Assembly (NCBI RefSeq): GCF_014268755.2 | Contig: NZ_CP077093.1 | Coordinates: 5,911,501 to 5,975,500 of the forward strand | Direction of reading: 5' to 3' | Source: Pseudomonas vanderleydeniana | GTDB taxonomy: Bacteria > Pseudomonadota > Gammaproteobacteria > Pseudomonadales > Pseudomonadaceae | DNA length: 64,000 nucleotides | Shown: in pieces, positions 1-9,514 of the stretch | How the letters are laid out: each line of letters opens with the position of its first letter | Numbering within the stretch: position 1 is the stretch's first letter | Notes under the pieces: model-generated | The model's input: only the letters and a program-made list of their open reading frames with translations | What the model was told of the DNA's origin: nothing | Database searches by the model: none | Position numbers and translations under genes: made by a program

Positions 1-1086
1 ATGGGCGTGGAAGAAGGCAACATCCGCGAGGTGCACCCCAGCGTGCTGGCGGTCACCGGCCCACAGCAGTACGAGCAGGTGGTCGGCGCGGTACACGAGG
101 TGGTACCGCCACGCCAGGACCACAACCCGCTGATCGACCTGGTGCCGCCACAGGGCGTCAAGCTGACTCCGCGTCACTACGCCTACCTGAAGATTTCCGA
201 AGGCTGCAACCACAGCTGCAGCTTCTGCATCATCCCGTCGATGCGTGGCAAGCTGGTCAGCCGTCCGGTCGGCGACGTCCTCGACGAAGCCCAGCGCCTG
301 GTCAAGGCCGGCGTCAAGGAACTGCTGGTGATCTCCCAGGACACCAGCGCCTACGGCGTCGACGTGAAATACCGTACCGGCTTCTGGAACGGCGCCCCGG
401 TCAAGACCCGCATGACCGAGCTGTGCGAAGCGCTCAGCACCCTGGGCGTCTGGGTACGCCTGCACTACGTCTACCCGTACCCGCACGTCGACGAGCTGAT
501 TCCGCTGATGGCCGCCGGCAAGCTGCTGCCGTACCTGGACATCCCGTTCCAGCACGCCAGCCCGAAAGTGCTCAAGTCCATGAAACGCCCGGCGTTCGAG
601 GACAAGACCCTGGCGCGGATCAAGAACTGGCGCGAGATCTGCCCGGAACTGATCATCCGTTCGACCTTCATCGTCGGCTTCCCCGGCGAAACCGAGGAAG
701 ACTTCCAGTACCTGCTCGACTGGCTGACCGAAGCCCAGCTCGATCGCGTCGGCTGCTTCCAGTATTCGCCGGTCGAAGGCGCACCGGCCAATGACCTGGG
801 CCTGGACGTGGTCCCGGACGAGGTCAAGCAGGACCGTTGGGAACGCTTCATGGCGCACCAGCAGGCCATCAGCTCGGCCCGCCTGCAACAACGCATCGGC
901 AAGGAAATCGAAGTACTGATCGACGAAGTCGACGAGAACGGTGCCGTTGGCCGTTGCTTCTTCGATGCCCCGGAAATCGACGGCAACGTCTTCATCGACG
1001 GTGCCGGTGACCTCAAGCCAGGCGACAAGATCTGGTGCCGGGTGGTCGACGCCGACGAATACGACCTCTGGGCCGAACGCCTGTAA
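1..1086 (+). CDS. rimO: Ribosomal protein S12 methylthiotransferase RimO (5' truncated by window edge)
   Basis: Radical-SAM enzyme that adds a methylthio group to the conserved aspartate of ribosomal protein S12. The visible 361 residues hold the radical-SAM motif CNHSCSFC (Cys69, Cys73, Cys76 in this fragment), the SAM-binding core with the [13 protein letters not shown] segment, and a C-terminal TRAM domain. The family is about 440 residues long, so roughly 80 N-terminal residues (the UPF0004 domain with the second cluster's cysteines) lie before the window and the first ATG here is internal. A strong terminator follows. Confidence 0.95.
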   Translation: MGVEEGNIREVHPSVLAVTGPQQYEQVVGAVHEVVPPRQDHNPLIDLVPPQGVKLTPRHYAYLKISEGCNHSCSFCIIPSMRGKLVSRPVGDVLDEAQRLVKAGVKELLVISQDTSAYGVDVKYRTGFWNGAPVKTRMTELCEALSTLGVWVRLHYVYPYPHVDELIPLMAAGKLLPYLDIPFQHASPKVLKSMKRPAFEDKTLARIKNWREICPELIIRSTFIVGFPGETEEDFQYLLDWLTEAQLDRVGCFQYSPVEGAPANDLGLDVVPDEVKQDRWERFMAHQQAISSARLQQRIGKEIEVLIDEVDENGAVGRCFFDAPEIDGNVFIDGAGDLKPGDKIWCRVVDADEYDLWAERL

Positions 1087-1101
1087 GCCGTAAAAAAGTC
1101 G

Positions 1102-1137
1102 AAAAGCCCCGCTCTCTCCACGAGATGCGGGGCTTTT
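1102..1137 (+). terminator. Intrinsic terminator after rimO
   Basis: An 11-bp stem (AAAAGCCCCGC / GCGGGGCTTTT) is followed by a T tract. An outer complementary pair, GCCGTAAAAAAG / CTTTTTTACGGC, could extend it. It is almost the same hairpin as the one after the cold-shock gene at 48716. Confidence 0.85.
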
Positions 1138-1198
1138 TTACGGCTATCGTTTGGCTGAACGATCCAGATCCATCTCGCGCCAGACAAGGAACGGCGAC

Positions 1199-1648
1199 AT
1201 GCGCCAGCACTCAGCCATCTACACCCCGCGGCTCAACGACTACCCGCAATTGACCGAAGTCTGGGAGGCCTCCGTCCGGGCGACCCATGACTTTCTCCCG
1301 GACAGCTACATCGAGTTGCTGAAAAACCTGGTGCTGACCCGTTACCTGGACGCGGTGATGCTGATCTGTACTCGCGACTCGCAGCAGCGAATCAGCGGCT
1401 TTGCCGGCGTTGCGGCGGGCAAGGTGGAGATGCTGTTCATCGCCCCGCAGTATCGTGGGCAAGGCTTGGGCAAGCTGCTGCTGTGGTATGCGATCGATCA
1501 CCTGAATGCCGACCGGCTGGACGTCAACGAACAGAACCCGCAGGCCATCGGTTTCTATTTCAAGCAGGGCTTCGAGGTGATCGGGCGATCGGAGCACGAC
1601 GGCATGGGGCAACCCTATCCCCTGCTGCACCTGCGGCTCAAGCGCTGA
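1199..1648 (+). CDS. GNAT family N-acetyltransferase, YjaB-like
   Basis: A 149-residue acetyl-CoA-dependent N-acetyltransferase. The acetyl-CoA loop RGQGLGKLL is clear. The C-terminal half (VNEQNPQAIGFY, GFEVIGRSE, then PYPLLHLRL) matches my memory of E. coli YjaB closely, as does the N-terminal ATHDFL. The ATG at 1199 is chosen because AAGGA lies 8 bp upstream and it starts the family's usual N-terminus; an upstream in-frame start would add 16 unconserved residues. The acceptor substrate cannot be told from sequence. It stands alone between a terminator and the next gene. Confidence 0.85.
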   Translation: MRQHSAIYTPRLNDYPQLTEVWEASVRATHDFLPDSYIELLKNLVLTRYLDAVMLICTRDSQQRISGFAGVAAGKVEMLFIAPQYRGQGLGKLLLWYAIDHLNADRLDVNEQNPQAIGFYFKQGFEVIGRSEHDGMGQPYPLLHLRLKR

Positions 1649-1728
1649 ACCCACTGCGACAAATGTTGCCGGACGCAACCGGCGCCAGGCAGGTACAATG
1701 ACAACCCTTTTTTGTTACGGCCGCTGTC

Positions 1729-2439
1729 ATGTCTGAACCCATTCGCCTTTCCAAACGCCTCATCGAGCTGGTCGGCTGCTCCCGCCGAGAGGCCGAGCTG
1801 TTCATCGAGGGTGGCTGGGTCACGGTCGACGGCGAAGTCATCGACGAGCCGCAGTTCAAGGTCGACAGCCAGAAGGTCGAGCTGGACCCGAATGCCAAGG
1901 CCACCGCACCGGAGCCGGTGACCCTGCTGCTGAACCAGCCTGCCGGCCTCGATACGGACAGTGCACGCCAGTTGCTGAGCGCTGCCAGCCTCAGCGAGGA
2001 GCACCGTTACGGCAAGCGCCCGCTGCGCGGGCACTTTCTGCGCCTGAACACGGCCGCCGAGCTGCAGGCCAACGCCAGCGGCCTGCTGGTCTTCACCCAG
2101 GACTGGAAAGTGCTGCGCAAGCTGACCGAAGATATCACCAGGATCGAGCAGGAATATGTGGTCGAAGTCAGCGGCCAGATCATCGAGCATGGCCTGGAGC
2201 GGATCGGCCGTGGCCTCACCATCAAGGGCCGCGAACTGCCGGCTGCCAAGGCCAGCTGGCAGAGCGAGAACCGCCTGCGCTTCGCCCTGAAGAACCCGCA
2301 GCCGGGACTGATCGCCCAGCTCTGCGAAGCCGTCGGCCTCACCGTCGTGGCCATCCGCCGGATTCGTCTCGGCGGTGTCTCGATCGGCAAGGTACCGGCC
2401 GGCCAATGGCGCTACCTGTCGCCCAAGGAAAAATTCTAA
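1729..2439 (+). CDS. RsuA/RluF-type pseudouridine synthase homologue, catalytically degenerate
   Basis: A 236-residue protein with an N-terminal S4 RNA-binding domain (about residues 5-52) followed by an RsuA-like pseudouridine synthase domain. It would usually be annotated as rRNA pseudouridine synthase. The signature GRLDxxTxGL, which carries the catalytic Asp, aligns with AELQANASGL at 110-119, so the Asp position is Gln113. The second conserved motif (family RQIRRM) reads LIAQLCE. Fold and RNA-binding domain are retained, but modification activity is doubtful. It may act as an RNA-binding protein, or the alignment may hide another acid. Confidence 0.7.
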   Translation: MSEPIRLSKRLIELVGCSRREAELFIEGGWVTVDGEVIDEPQFKVDSQKVELDPNAKATAPEPVTLLLNQPAGLDTDSARQLLSAASLSEEHRYGKRPLRGHFLRLNTAAELQANASGLLVFTQDWKVLRKLTEDITRIEQEYVVEVSGQIIEHGLERIGRGLTIKGRELPAAKASWQSENRLRFALKNPQPGLIAQLCEAVGLTVVAIRRIRLGGVSIGKVPAGQWRYLSPKEKF

Positions 2440-2443
2440 TTTC

Positions 2444-2470
2444 AACGCCGCGGCCATTACGCGGCGTTTA
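2444..2470 (+). terminator. Hairpin between the S4-domain gene and the YehS-like gene
   Basis: A perfect 9-bp stem AACGCCGCG / CGCGGCGTT with a 7-base loop lies 5 bp after the stop codon. The T tract is short, so it may be a weak terminator or a processing site. Confidence 0.55.
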
Positions 2471-2488
2471 CCCTCCAGGACTGCCTAC

Positions 2489-2950
2489 ATGATTCACAAC
2501 GACGTACTGCGCAGCGTGCGCTACATGCTCGATATCAGCGATGCCAAGGTCGCCGAGATCATCAAGCTGACCGGCTTCGATACCTCCCGGAGCGATATCG
2601 TCAACTACCTGAAAAAGGACGAGGAAGAAGGCTTCGTCCACTGCCCCGACGAGGTCATGGCCTACTTTCTCGATGGCCTGGTGATCTTCAAGCGCGGCAA
2701 GGATGACAGCCGCCCAGCGCTAGCGGTCGAGCTGCCGGTGACCAACAACATCATCCTGAAGAAACTGCGGGTGGCCTTCGAGCTCAAGGAAGACGATCTG
2801 CACACGATTCTGAAGTCGGTCGACTTCCCGGTGTCGAAGCCGGAACTGAGTGCACTGTTCCGCAAGGTCGGCCACAACAACTATCGCCCTTGCGGCGACC
2901 AGTTGCTGCGCAACTTCCTCAAGGGCCTGACCCTGCGCGTACGCAAGTGA
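2489..2950 (+). CDS. DUF1456 family protein, YehS-like
   Basis: A 153-residue protein of the DUF1456 (YehS) family, about the length of E. coli YehS. Two similar domains are visible: residues 1-70 begin MIHNDVLRSVRYML and residues 80-150 begin NNIILKKLRVAFEL. Each has the family pattern of a helical start, a K/D-rich turn and a conserved C-P/PCGD end. No biochemical function is known. The ATG at 2489 starts the conserved N-terminus; CCAGGA lies about 12 bp upstream. Confidence 0.85.
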   Translation: MIHNDVLRSVRYMLDISDAKVAEIIKLTGFDTSRSDIVNYLKKDEEEGFVHCPDEVMAYFLDGLVIFKRGKDDSRPALAVELPVTNNIILKKLRVAFELKEDDLHTILKSVDFPVSKPELSALFRKVGHNNYRPCGDQLLRNFLKGLTLRVRK

Positions 2951-3073
2951 CCCCGAGCCGCGCACAGCGTCCGGCGCCACAGGCATGACGCGACATTCCC
3001 TGGGGCAATAATGGCTCCCATGGCGGGACTGAACACCTAGGGTATGACCACCCTTTCCCGTTCAGGACTCGCC

Positions 3074-3844
3074 ATGCACCCCTACTTTTCCCTGCAAGGC
3101 CGCACCGCTCTGGTGACCGGCGGCACCCGTGGTATCGGCAGGATGATCGCCAAGGCCTTCGTCGAGGCCGGCGCCACGGTCTATGTCTGCGCTCGCGATG
3201 CCGAAGCCTGCCAACAGACCGCCGAGGAACTGGGCGCACTCGGCCACTGCCATGCCCTGGCCGCCAACCTGGCCAGCGAAGCGGGCGTGCAGGAACTGGC
3301 CACGCAGTTGGGTGGACTCGTCGATCACCTGGACATCCTGGTCAACAACGCCGGCACCACCTGGGGAGCGCCACTGGAAAGCTACCCGGCCAAGGGCTGG
3401 GAGAAGGTCATGCAACTGAACGTCACGGCGGTGTTCGGCTGCATCCAGCAGTTGCTGCCGCTGCTGCGCCGCGCCGGGTCGGCAGAGAATCCGGCACGGG
3501 TCATCAACATCGGCTCGGTGGCGGGGATTGCCTCGTTTGGCGAACAGGCCTATGCCTATGGCCCGAGCAAGGCTGCTCTGCACCAGATGTCACGAATACT
3601 GGCGCGCGAACTGGTGAGCCAGCATATCAACGTCAACGTGATCGCCCCCGGCCGTTTCCCGAGCAGGATGACCCGGCATATCGTCGAGGACGAACAGGCC
3701 CTGGCGCAGGACTGTGCACTGATCCCGATGAAACGCTGGGGCCGGGAGGAAGAGATGGCGGCACTGGCCATCAGTCTGGCAAGTGCCGCGGGGGCCTACA
3801 TGACCGGGAACATCATCCCGCTGGATGGCGGGTTCAGCCTGTAG
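3074..3844 (+). CDS. rhlG: RhlG-type short-chain dehydrogenase/reductase
   Basis: A 256-residue NADP(H)-dependent beta-ketoacyl reductase of the SDR family, nearly collinear with P. aeruginosa RhlG in length and sequence. Visible motifs are TGGTRGIG (cofactor loop, 15-22), NNAG (91-94) and the catalytic Ser148, Tyr162 and Lys166 in YGPSK. RhlG was first linked to rhamnolipid and PHA precursor supply, but its real acyl substrate is debated. The ATG at 3074 is preferred: AGGA lies 7 bp upstream and it starts the RhlG N-terminus MHPYFSL. The alternative ATG at 3044 lacks a usable ribosome site. Confidence 0.9.
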   Translation: MHPYFSLQGRTALVTGGTRGIGRMIAKAFVEAGATVYVCARDAEACQQTAEELGALGHCHALAANLASEAGVQELATQLGGLVDHLDILVNNAGTTWGAPLESYPAKGWEKVMQLNVTAVFGCIQQLLPLLRRAGSAENPARVINIGSVAGIASFGEQAYAYGPSKAALHQMSRILARELVSQHINVNVIAPGRFPSRMTRHIVEDEQALAQDCALIPMKRWGREEEMAALAISLASAAGAYMTGNIIPLDGGFSL

Positions 3845-3894
3845 CTGATCGTTCGTGGCTGGCCTCGCCTTTCTTCATCCGCGCTGCCAGCCCC

Positions 3895-4989
3895 TCAGAT
3901 CCCCGCGCGCAGAACGCTGTCGGGCAACGCCGCGCCATGCTCGACACTGGCGGCCACCTGCTCGACCAGTTCATCGAGCATGTAGCCCTGGGCCTTGAGC
4001 CAGGCCTCATCGTAATAGGTCGTGGCATAACGCTCGCCACCATCGCACAAAATCGCCACGATCGAACCGCTCTCTCCCGCCTCGACCATCTGTCGCGCCG
4101 CCATCAGCGCGCCGATCAGGTTGGTCCCGCTGGAACCACCGACCCGCCGTCCCAGGCGCCCCGCCAGGTAATGCATGGCCGCCAGCGACAAGGCGTCCGG
4201 CACCTTGACCATCGCGTCGATGACCTTGGGCAGGAACGACGCCTCGACCCGCGGCCGGCCAATACCCTCGATCCGCGAGCCGCATTCCAGGCGCAGGCTG
4301 GCATCGCCACTCTGGTAATAGTCGAAGAACACCGATCGCTCGGCATCGGCGCACAGCACCCGGGTGCCGTGCTGGCGGTAGCGCACATAGCGCCCCAGGG
4401 TTGCGGTGGTGCCGCCGGTACCGGGGCTCGAGATCAACCAGCTCGGCTCCGGATGACGCTCACAACGCAGCTGCTGGAAGATCGACTCGGCAATGTTGTT
4501 GTTCGCCCGCCAGTCGGTGGCGCGCTCGGCGTAGGTGAACTGGTCCATGAAATGGCCGCCGCTCTCGCGGGCCAGGCGTTCGGACTCGGCGTAGATCTGC
4601 GTCGGATCCTGCACCAGATGGCTCTTGCCGCCGTAGAAGGCGATCTGCGCAATCTTCTCCTGGGAGGTGGTCGCGGGCATCACCGCGATGAACGGCAGCC
4701 CCAGCAGGCGGGCGAAGTAGGCCTCGGAGATCGCCGTCGAGCCACTGGACGCTTCGATCACCGGCGCCCCCGGCTTCAACCAGCCATTACACAGTGCATA
4801 GAGAAACAGCGAGCGGGCCAGGCGATGCTTGAGGCTGCCGGTCGGATGGCTGGACTCGTCCTTGAAATACAGCTCGATCCCCGGCAGCACCGGCAATGGC
4901 AGGGGAATCAGGTGGGTATCGGCACTGCGCTGGAAATCGGCCTCGATGATCCGGATCGCTTCCCGGGACCACTGTCGGTTATCGCTCAT
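3895..4989 (-). CDS. PLP-dependent cysteine synthase-family protein (Cds1-type L-cysteine desulfhydrase-like)
   Basis: A 364-residue fold-type II PLP enzyme. The PLP lysine is Lys54 in TGSLKHR, the substrate loop is SSGSTA (81-86), and a glycine-rich phosphate loop SSPGTGGT follows. Its length and divergence from CysK/CysM fit the Cds1-like group, in which a cysteine synthase fold removes sulfide from cysteine. This assignment is by family only; a beta-replacement role remains possible. It converges on rhlG and diverges from nhaA. Confidence 0.8.
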   Translation of the reverse strand: MSDNRQWSREAIRIIEADFQRSADTHLIPLPLPVLPGIELYFKDESSHPTGSLKHRLARSLFLYALCNGWLKPGAPVIEASSGSTAISEAYFARLLGLPFIAVMPATTSQEKIAQIAFYGGKSHLVQDPTQIYAESERLARESGGHFMDQFTYAERATDWRANNNIAESIFQQLRCERHPEPSWLISSPGTGGTTATLGRYVRYRQHGTRVLCADAERSVFFDYYQSGDASLRLECGSRIEGIGRPRVEASFLPKVIDAMVKVPDALSLAAMHYLAGRLGRRVGGSSGTNLIGALMAARQMVEAGESGSIVAILCDGGERYATTYYDEAWLKAQGYMLDELVEQVAASVEHGAALPDSVLRAGI

Positions 4990-5283
4990 GATGGATTACT
5001 CGTTGTAACGGACACGCCAAAGGCGCTGACGGACTGATGCCCTAGCAGAGGGCCAAACCCTGCAAAGCACAAGATGAAGGACTCACTCGGCCACAACTAT
5101 AGGAATTTTCCTACAAGCCGCACAGATACAGTGAGGACGCATTTGGACATACAACTGCTAGGCTGCCATCGACTGGTCCAATAACTTTCCGCTTATAATA
5201 AAATAAAATATAAATTTCCTTTTAATAACTAAAGGTACGGGTTCGGCTGTCCCACCTTTGATCTCATCGATGGAGGGCGAACC
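4990..5283. promoter_or_regulatory. Divergent intergenic region with AT-rich nhaA leader
   Basis: The 294 bp between the PLP enzyme and nhaA hold a very AT-rich stretch (about 5188-5232) with a perfect TATAAT at 5194-5199. This is a candidate -10 element for nhaA. I see no convincing -35 box and no conserved RNA structure. Confidence 0.4.
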
Positions 5284-6465
5284 TTGCCTCTGCGTAGCAC
5301 CTTCACACGGTTCTTTCAGTTGGAAGCAGCCAGCGGCCTGTTGTTGATCGCCGCTGCCGCCCTGGCCCTGCTGATCAACAACTCACCGCTGTCATACCTG
5401 TACAACGGCCTTCTGGAAGTTCCAGTCGTCACCCAGGTAGGCACCCTGACGATCGCCAAGCCGCTGCTGTTGTGGATCAACGACGGCCTGATGGCACTGT
5501 TCTTCCTGCTGATCGGCCTGGAGGTCAAGCGCGAGGTCATCGAAGGTCATCTGTCCAAGCCCTCGCAGATAGTGCTGCCGGGCGCGGCGGCCATCGGCGG
5601 CATGCTGGTGCCGGCGCTGATCTACTGGCTGCTGAACCGGGACAACCCGGCAGCACTGGGCGGCTGGGCAATCCCCATGGCCACCGACATCGCCTTCGCC
5701 CTGGGCGTCCTGGCCCTGCTGGGCAAGCGCGTACCGGTATCACTGAAGCTGTTCCTGATGACCCTGGCGATCATCGACGACCTCGGGGCGATCATCGTCA
5801 TCGCGATATTCTACTCCGGCGAACTGTCGGGGCTGTCGCTGCTGCTGGCCGCTGCCTGCCTGATCGCGCTGATCGCGATGAATCGCCTGGGGGTGGTCAA
5901 GCTCGGCCCCTACCTGGTCATCGGCCTGATCCTCTGGGTCTGCGTACTCAAGAGCGGCGTACACGCGACCCTGGCGGGTGTGACCCTGGCCTTCTGCATC
6001 CCCCTGCGCACGAAGAACTCCGAGCCATCGCCGCTGCTGAGCCTGGAACACGCCCTGCATCCCTGGGTGGCCTTCGGCATCCTGCCGCTGTTCGCCTTCG
6101 CCAATGCCGGTGTATCACTCGCAGGCGTCAGCCTGGAGAGCTTTACCCATCAGGTGCCACTGGGGATTGCCGCCGGCCTGCTGGTCGGCAAGACGATCGG
6201 GGTATTCGGCCTGACCTGGCTGGCGGTCAAGGCCGGCATGGCGGCGCTGCCCCAGGCCGTCAACTGGGGCCAGGTGCTTGGCGTGGCGATCCTCTGCGGC
6301 ATAGGCTTCACCATGAGCCTGTTCGTCGGCTCCCTGGCCTTCATACCAGGCAGCAGCGATTACGTCGGCATGGATCGCATGGGAATCCTCACCGGTTCGA
6401 TTCTCGCAGCGGTGATCGGCTATGCCGTCATGGCCATGTCCAGCCGACGCGACACGCAAGCATGA
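5284..6465 (+). CDS. nhaA: Na+/H+ antiporter NhaA
   Basis: Inner-membrane electrogenic Na+(Li+)/H+ antiporter of 393 residues with about 12 membrane segments. The ion-site acids are present: Asp135 in [11 protein letters not shown] and the Asp165-Asp166 pair in IIDDLGAI, matching Asp133, Asp163 and Asp164 of the E. coli protein. The start is TTG: GGAGGG sits 9 bp upstream and the reading begins just before the amphipathic N-terminus FFQLEAASG. Its role is sodium and alkaline pH homeostasis. A bidirectional terminator separates it from the next, convergent gene. Confidence 0.95.
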   Translation: MPLRSTFTRFFQLEAASGLLLIAAAALALLINNSPLSYLYNGLLEVPVVTQVGTLTIAKPLLLWINDGLMALFFLLIGLEVKREVIEGHLSKPSQIVLPGAAAIGGMLVPALIYWLLNRDNPAALGGWAIPMATDIAFALGVLALLGKRVPVSLKLFLMTLAIIDDLGAIIVIAIFYSGELSGLSLLLAAACLIALIAMNRLGVVKLGPYLVIGLILWVCVLKSGVHATLAGVTLAFCIPLRTKNSEPSPLLSLEHALHPWVAFGILPLFAFANAGVSLAGVSLESFTHQVPLGIAAGLLVGKTIGVFGLTWLAVKAGMAALPQAVNWGQVLGVAILCGIGFTMSLFVGSLAFIPGSSDYVGMDRMGILTGSILAAVIGYAVMAMSSRRDTQA

Positions 6466-6553
6466 GACCTGTCCTGTAGGAGCGTGGCTCGCCCGCGAAG
6501 AGGACCTTATGGCCAACAACACCTTCGCAGGCAAACCGTCACCCCCAAAAAAC

Positions 6554-6585
6554 AAAACCCCGGCCAGGAGACTGGCCGGGGTTTT
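6554..6585. terminator. Bidirectional terminator between nhaA and the SlyB-type gene
   Basis: A 14-bp perfect stem (AAAACCCCGGCCAG / CTGGCCGGGGTTTT) with a 4-base loop GAGA. A and T runs on its sides serve both strands. Confidence 0.9.
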
Positions 6586-6606
6586 CTGTAATCGCCCGAT
6601 CCTGGA

Positions 6607-7071
6607 TCAGTGCGAAACGCGGCTGGTGCCACCGACAGTGGAGATACGCACGCGCTCGCCCACACGGAAGATCTCGTTCGGCGCCACTTCCTGGACGTAG
6701 GCACGCAGGCTGCCGTCATCTTCACGCACGGTGATTTCCACGCCCTGGGTCTTGGTCAGGCCTTTCTCGGCCATGTTGCCCAGCACGCCGCCGGCCACCG
6801 CACCGATCACCGCAGTGACGATACTGCCACGACCACCACCAATGGCGCTGCCGCCGACGCCACCGACGATCGCACCGGCACCGGCACCGATCGGCGAGTT
6901 GGTGCCTTCGATCTGGACCGGACGCAGGGATTCGATGGTGCCCAGGCGAATGGTCTGTACACGACGGGCTTCATCGCGGGAATAGGTGTCGCCAGTCAGG
7001 CTGTTGGTGCAACCACCGAGCAGCATGGCCATTGTGGAGAAGGATGCAATCAACAAAACAGACTTACGCAT
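6607..7071 (-). CDS. SlyB-type outer-membrane lipoprotein with glycine-zipper domain
   Basis: A 154-residue lipoprotein. The signal peptide MRKSVLLIASFSTMAMLLGG ends at a lipobox LGGC. A glycine-zipper 2TM region follows (GAGAGAIVGGVGGSAIG and AVIGAVAGGVLGN), then a C-terminal small beta domain (VEITVREDDGSLRAYVQE). This is the Rickettsia 17-kDa/SlyB family, which spans or braces the outer membrane; in enterics SlyB is PhoP-controlled. The ATG at 7071 is chosen because GGAG precedes it and it begins the signal peptide. Residue count and motif order fit the Pseudomonas proteins I know. Confidence 0.85.
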   Translation of the reverse strand: MRKSVLLIASFSTMAMLLGGCTNSLTGDTYSRDEARRVQTIRLGTIESLRPVQIEGTNSPIGAGAGAIVGGVGGSAIGGGRGSIVTAVIGAVAGGVLGNMAEKGLTKTQGVEITVREDDGSLRAYVQEVAPNEIFRVGERVRISTVGGTSRVSH

Positions 7072-7246
7072 GGGAGCAGCTCCAAAAAGACATTCGTCAA
7101 TTAAACTCCGCAGCTTGACCTCTGTCACGACAGCCTGCGGATAAAATGGTTTTCATTCAGCGCCAGTACAGACTTGGCGTACACCAGAACCGGAGACAGG
7201 GTAGCGCGCTTTCCAGGCGCTCGCCCCACCTGCCACAAGGACCGTC

Positions 7247-7480
7247 ATGGACTACTTCATCATTGCCATCGCCACTGCCGCAGGCTTGTATTTCCACGGG
7301 TGGCTGTATGTGAAAACCAGACGTTGGATGGACCGTGACCTCGCATTATCTCTTGCGGGAGACAACGAAGCGCGGAAAAAGTTCATGCTGCAGCGTCTTG
7401 AGGACGCCCGGAAACAGAAGATCAAGCGACGGGATCTGCAGCGGTGGCTGGAAGCCGCCGCTGCAGAATTCCCAAACTAG
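7247..7480 (+). CDS. Small single-pass membrane protein, unknown function
   Basis: A 77-residue protein with one N-terminal hydrophobic segment (FIIAIATAAGLYFHGWLYV) and a strongly basic helical tail (RRWMDRD, then KKFMLQRLEDARKQKIKRRDLQRWLE). This suggests a membrane anchor with a cytosolic charged helix. AAGGA lies 7 bp upstream of ATG. I do not recognise a family. Coding bias and the ribosome site support a real gene. Neighbours give no functional hint. Confidence 0.7.
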   Translation: MDYFIIAIATAAGLYFHGWLYVKTRRWMDRDLALSLAGDNEARKKFMLQRLEDARKQKIKRRDLQRWLEAAAAEFPN

Positions 7481-7633
7481 TGGCCTATGTGGCCAATTCA
7501 CTCAACTTCGGCCCAAGTCCTTGCCAGGCTTCGTTGCCATTCCTCGCCGTAGGCAGGCTACGACTCGTCATGGCGCCTTGCCTGGCAAACCCTTGGACTC
7601 GAATCTGGGTATCCGAATTAACCGTACAGGCCA

Positions 7634-8281
7634 TCAGGGAGCCAGGCGCGAACGCGTCCAGCCCGTGTCCACCAGGCGATAGTCGAGGCGGTCGTGCAGG
7701 CGGCTGGCCCGGCCCTGCCAGAACTCGATGCGCTCCGGCAGCAGGCGATAGCCGCCCCAGTGCTCCGGACAATGCGGCTGGGTGTCGCTGAAGCGTGCCT
7801 GGGTGGCCTGGAGCAGTTGCTCCAGCTCGGCACGATCGGCAATCACCCGGCTCTGCGGTGACGCCCAGGCCCCCAGGCGGCTGCCCAGCGGGCGTACCTG
7901 GAAGTAGGCGTCCGACTCCTGCGGCGAAACCTTGACCACCCGCCCTTCGATCCTCACCTGGCGCTCCAGGGTCGGCCAGAAGAACGTCATGGCCGCAAAC
8001 GGCCGCGCCGCCAGCTGCCGCCCCTTGTCGCTCTCGTAGTTGGTGAAGAAGGTGAAACCTTGTTCGTCCAGGCCCTTGAGCAACAGGATACGGCAGTGTG
8101 GACGACCGTCCTCATCGACGGTCGCCAGGGTCATGGCATTGGCCTCCACCGGTGCCTGCTCGGTTTTCACCGCGTCGGCGAACCACTGGTGGAACAGCGC
8201 GAACGGCTCGGCCGGAGCCTGGGCCTCGGTCAGGCCGTCGCGGGTGTAGTCGCGGCGCATATCGGCCAGAGCTTGGGTCAT
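7634..8281 (-). CDS. pdxH: Pyridoxamine/pyridoxine 5'-phosphate oxidase
   Basis: FMN-dependent oxidase that makes pyridoxal 5'-phosphate, the last step of vitamin B6 synthesis and salvage. The 215 residues match the family: N-terminal MRRDY, an FMN-binding core ([19 protein letters not shown], then [20 protein letters not shown]), SPQSR, and the C-terminal [17 protein letters not shown] with a basic RLAP end that contacts the phosphate. AAGGAAAG lies just before the ATG. It is 39 bp downstream of the OmpA lipoprotein gene, as in P. aeruginosa. Confidence 0.95.
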   Translation of the reverse strand: MTQALADMRRDYTRDGLTEAQAPAEPFALFHQWFADAVKTEQAPVEANAMTLATVDEDGRPHCRILLLKGLDEQGFTFFTNYESDKGRQLAARPFAAMTFFWPTLERQVRIEGRVVKVSPQESDAYFQVRPLGSRLGAWASPQSRVIADRAELEQLLQATQARFSDTQPHCPEHWGGYRLLPERIEFWQGRASRLHDRLDYRLVDTGWTRSRLAP

Positions 8282-8320
8282 GACGCTTTCCTTTTCAGTC
8301 CGGGATCAGTCGGTCGCTGA

Positions 8321-9403
8321 TCAGTTTTTGGCGGAGTTGTCAGCCGCCGCGTCTTTCTTCGCTACTGTCGCCTTGGCGGGCGCAGCCTTCTTGGCTGGCG
8401 CCTTGGCCGGGGCCTTCTTCGCCGCAGTCTTGGCTGGAGCCTTCTTGGCCGCGGCGGCCTTGCCCTTGGCGGCGGCAGCCGGTTTCTTCGCCGCAGTTGC
8501 CGGGGCCGCAGGCTTGACGTCCTGGGCGGCAACCATGGTCGCCGGCATTGGAGCCGGTGCCGGGATGCTGTACTTGCTCAGCAGCGCCACCATAGTGTTC
8601 TGCGGAGTCAGGATGATTTCCATGCGACGGTTCAGCGCACGTCCTTCATTGCTGTCGTTGGCCGCACGCGGCATCACCGAGCCCATGCCGCGCAGGATCA
8701 GGCGGTCACGCTGCAGGCCGCTGAGGCGGAAGATCGCCGCGATCGACTGGGCACGCTGCTGGCTGAGCGACTGGGCCGCATCGGTGGCGAGGCTGTTGTC
8801 ACCATGGCCCAGCACCAGCACTGCGGTTTTCGGATCGGACTCAACGGTCTTGGCAACCTTGGAGAATGGGCCGAGGGTGATTGGCAGCAGCATTTCCGGA
8901 CGCTTGGGGTTGTAGAAACCGTCGATCGGGGCCACGACCACCAGCACGTTCTCACGACGCTCCAGCTTCAGCGAGGTGTCCTGGATCGCTGCACGCAGGC
9001 GCGGTTCATAGTCATCGAGCCAGGCCTGGGTGATTTTCGGATCGGGCATCGGTACGGCCTTGGCTGCCGGCGGAGCCGCGTCCTTGGCCTTGTCCGAGCT
9101 ACCGAACGGCCACCACCAGTGGGTTTGCGCTGGTGGAGGGGTTGGATTGGTCGCGGCAGCGACAGCGGTCGCCAGTGGAACCGGCTTTTCGTCAGCCTTG
9201 GCAGCGGCAGGTGCAGCAGCCTTAGCGTCCTTGGCCGCTGCTGGAGCCGGTGCTCCGGTCGAAGCCTGGGCAGCGTCCTTTTCGGCGACCTTGTCCGAAG
9301 AACCGAACGACCACCAGTGGCCGCCATCTGCATTTTGTGGAGTTTGTGCGCAACCGGTGATGGTCAGGCAAAGGGCCAGGGCGAGGGACTTGTTCGAAGA
9401 CAT
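8321..9403 (-). CDS. OmpA-family lipoprotein with a Lys/Ala/Pro-rich C-terminal tail
   Basis: A 360-residue envelope lipoprotein. The signal peptide ends in the lipobox ITGC. Residues about 25-140 are low complexity (Ala, Lys, Pro) and carry two copies of a Trp motif, HWWSFGSSDK and HWWWPFGSSDK. An OmpA-like peptidoglycan-binding domain follows (about 155-270, ending EGRALNRRMEIIL). The last 70 residues repeat KKA/PAK and resemble histone H1-like tails such as AlgP. The family anchors the outer membrane to peptidoglycan. A basic tail on a periplasmic protein is unusual and could bind acidic polymer. Confidence 0.8.
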   Translation of the reverse strand: MSSNKSLALALCLTITGCAQTPQNADGGHWWSFGSSDKVAEKDAAQASTGAPAPAAAKDAKAAAPAAAKADEKPVPLATAVAAATNPTPPPAQTHWWWPFGSSDKAKDAAPPAAKAVPMPDPKITQAWLDDYEPRLRAAIQDTSLKLERRENVLVVVAPIDGFYNPKRPEMLLPITLGPFSKVAKTVESDPKTAVLVLGHGDNSLATDAAQSLSQQRAQSIAAIFRLSGLQRDRLILRGMGSVMPRAANDSNEGRALNRRMEIILTPQNTMVALLSKYSIPAPAPMPATMVAAQDVKPAAPATAAKKPAAAAKGKAAAAKKAPAKTAAKKAPAKAPAKKAAPAKATVAKKDAAADNSAKN

Positions 9404-9514
9404 TGGAGATCCACAAAATGAGATAGAGAGTACAAGGGCCCTAAGGCCGTATAAACAGACGTTTCGAAAACAGAAAAGCCACAGGGTTCCGACCTGGGGC
9501 TTTGCGCGCGCATT

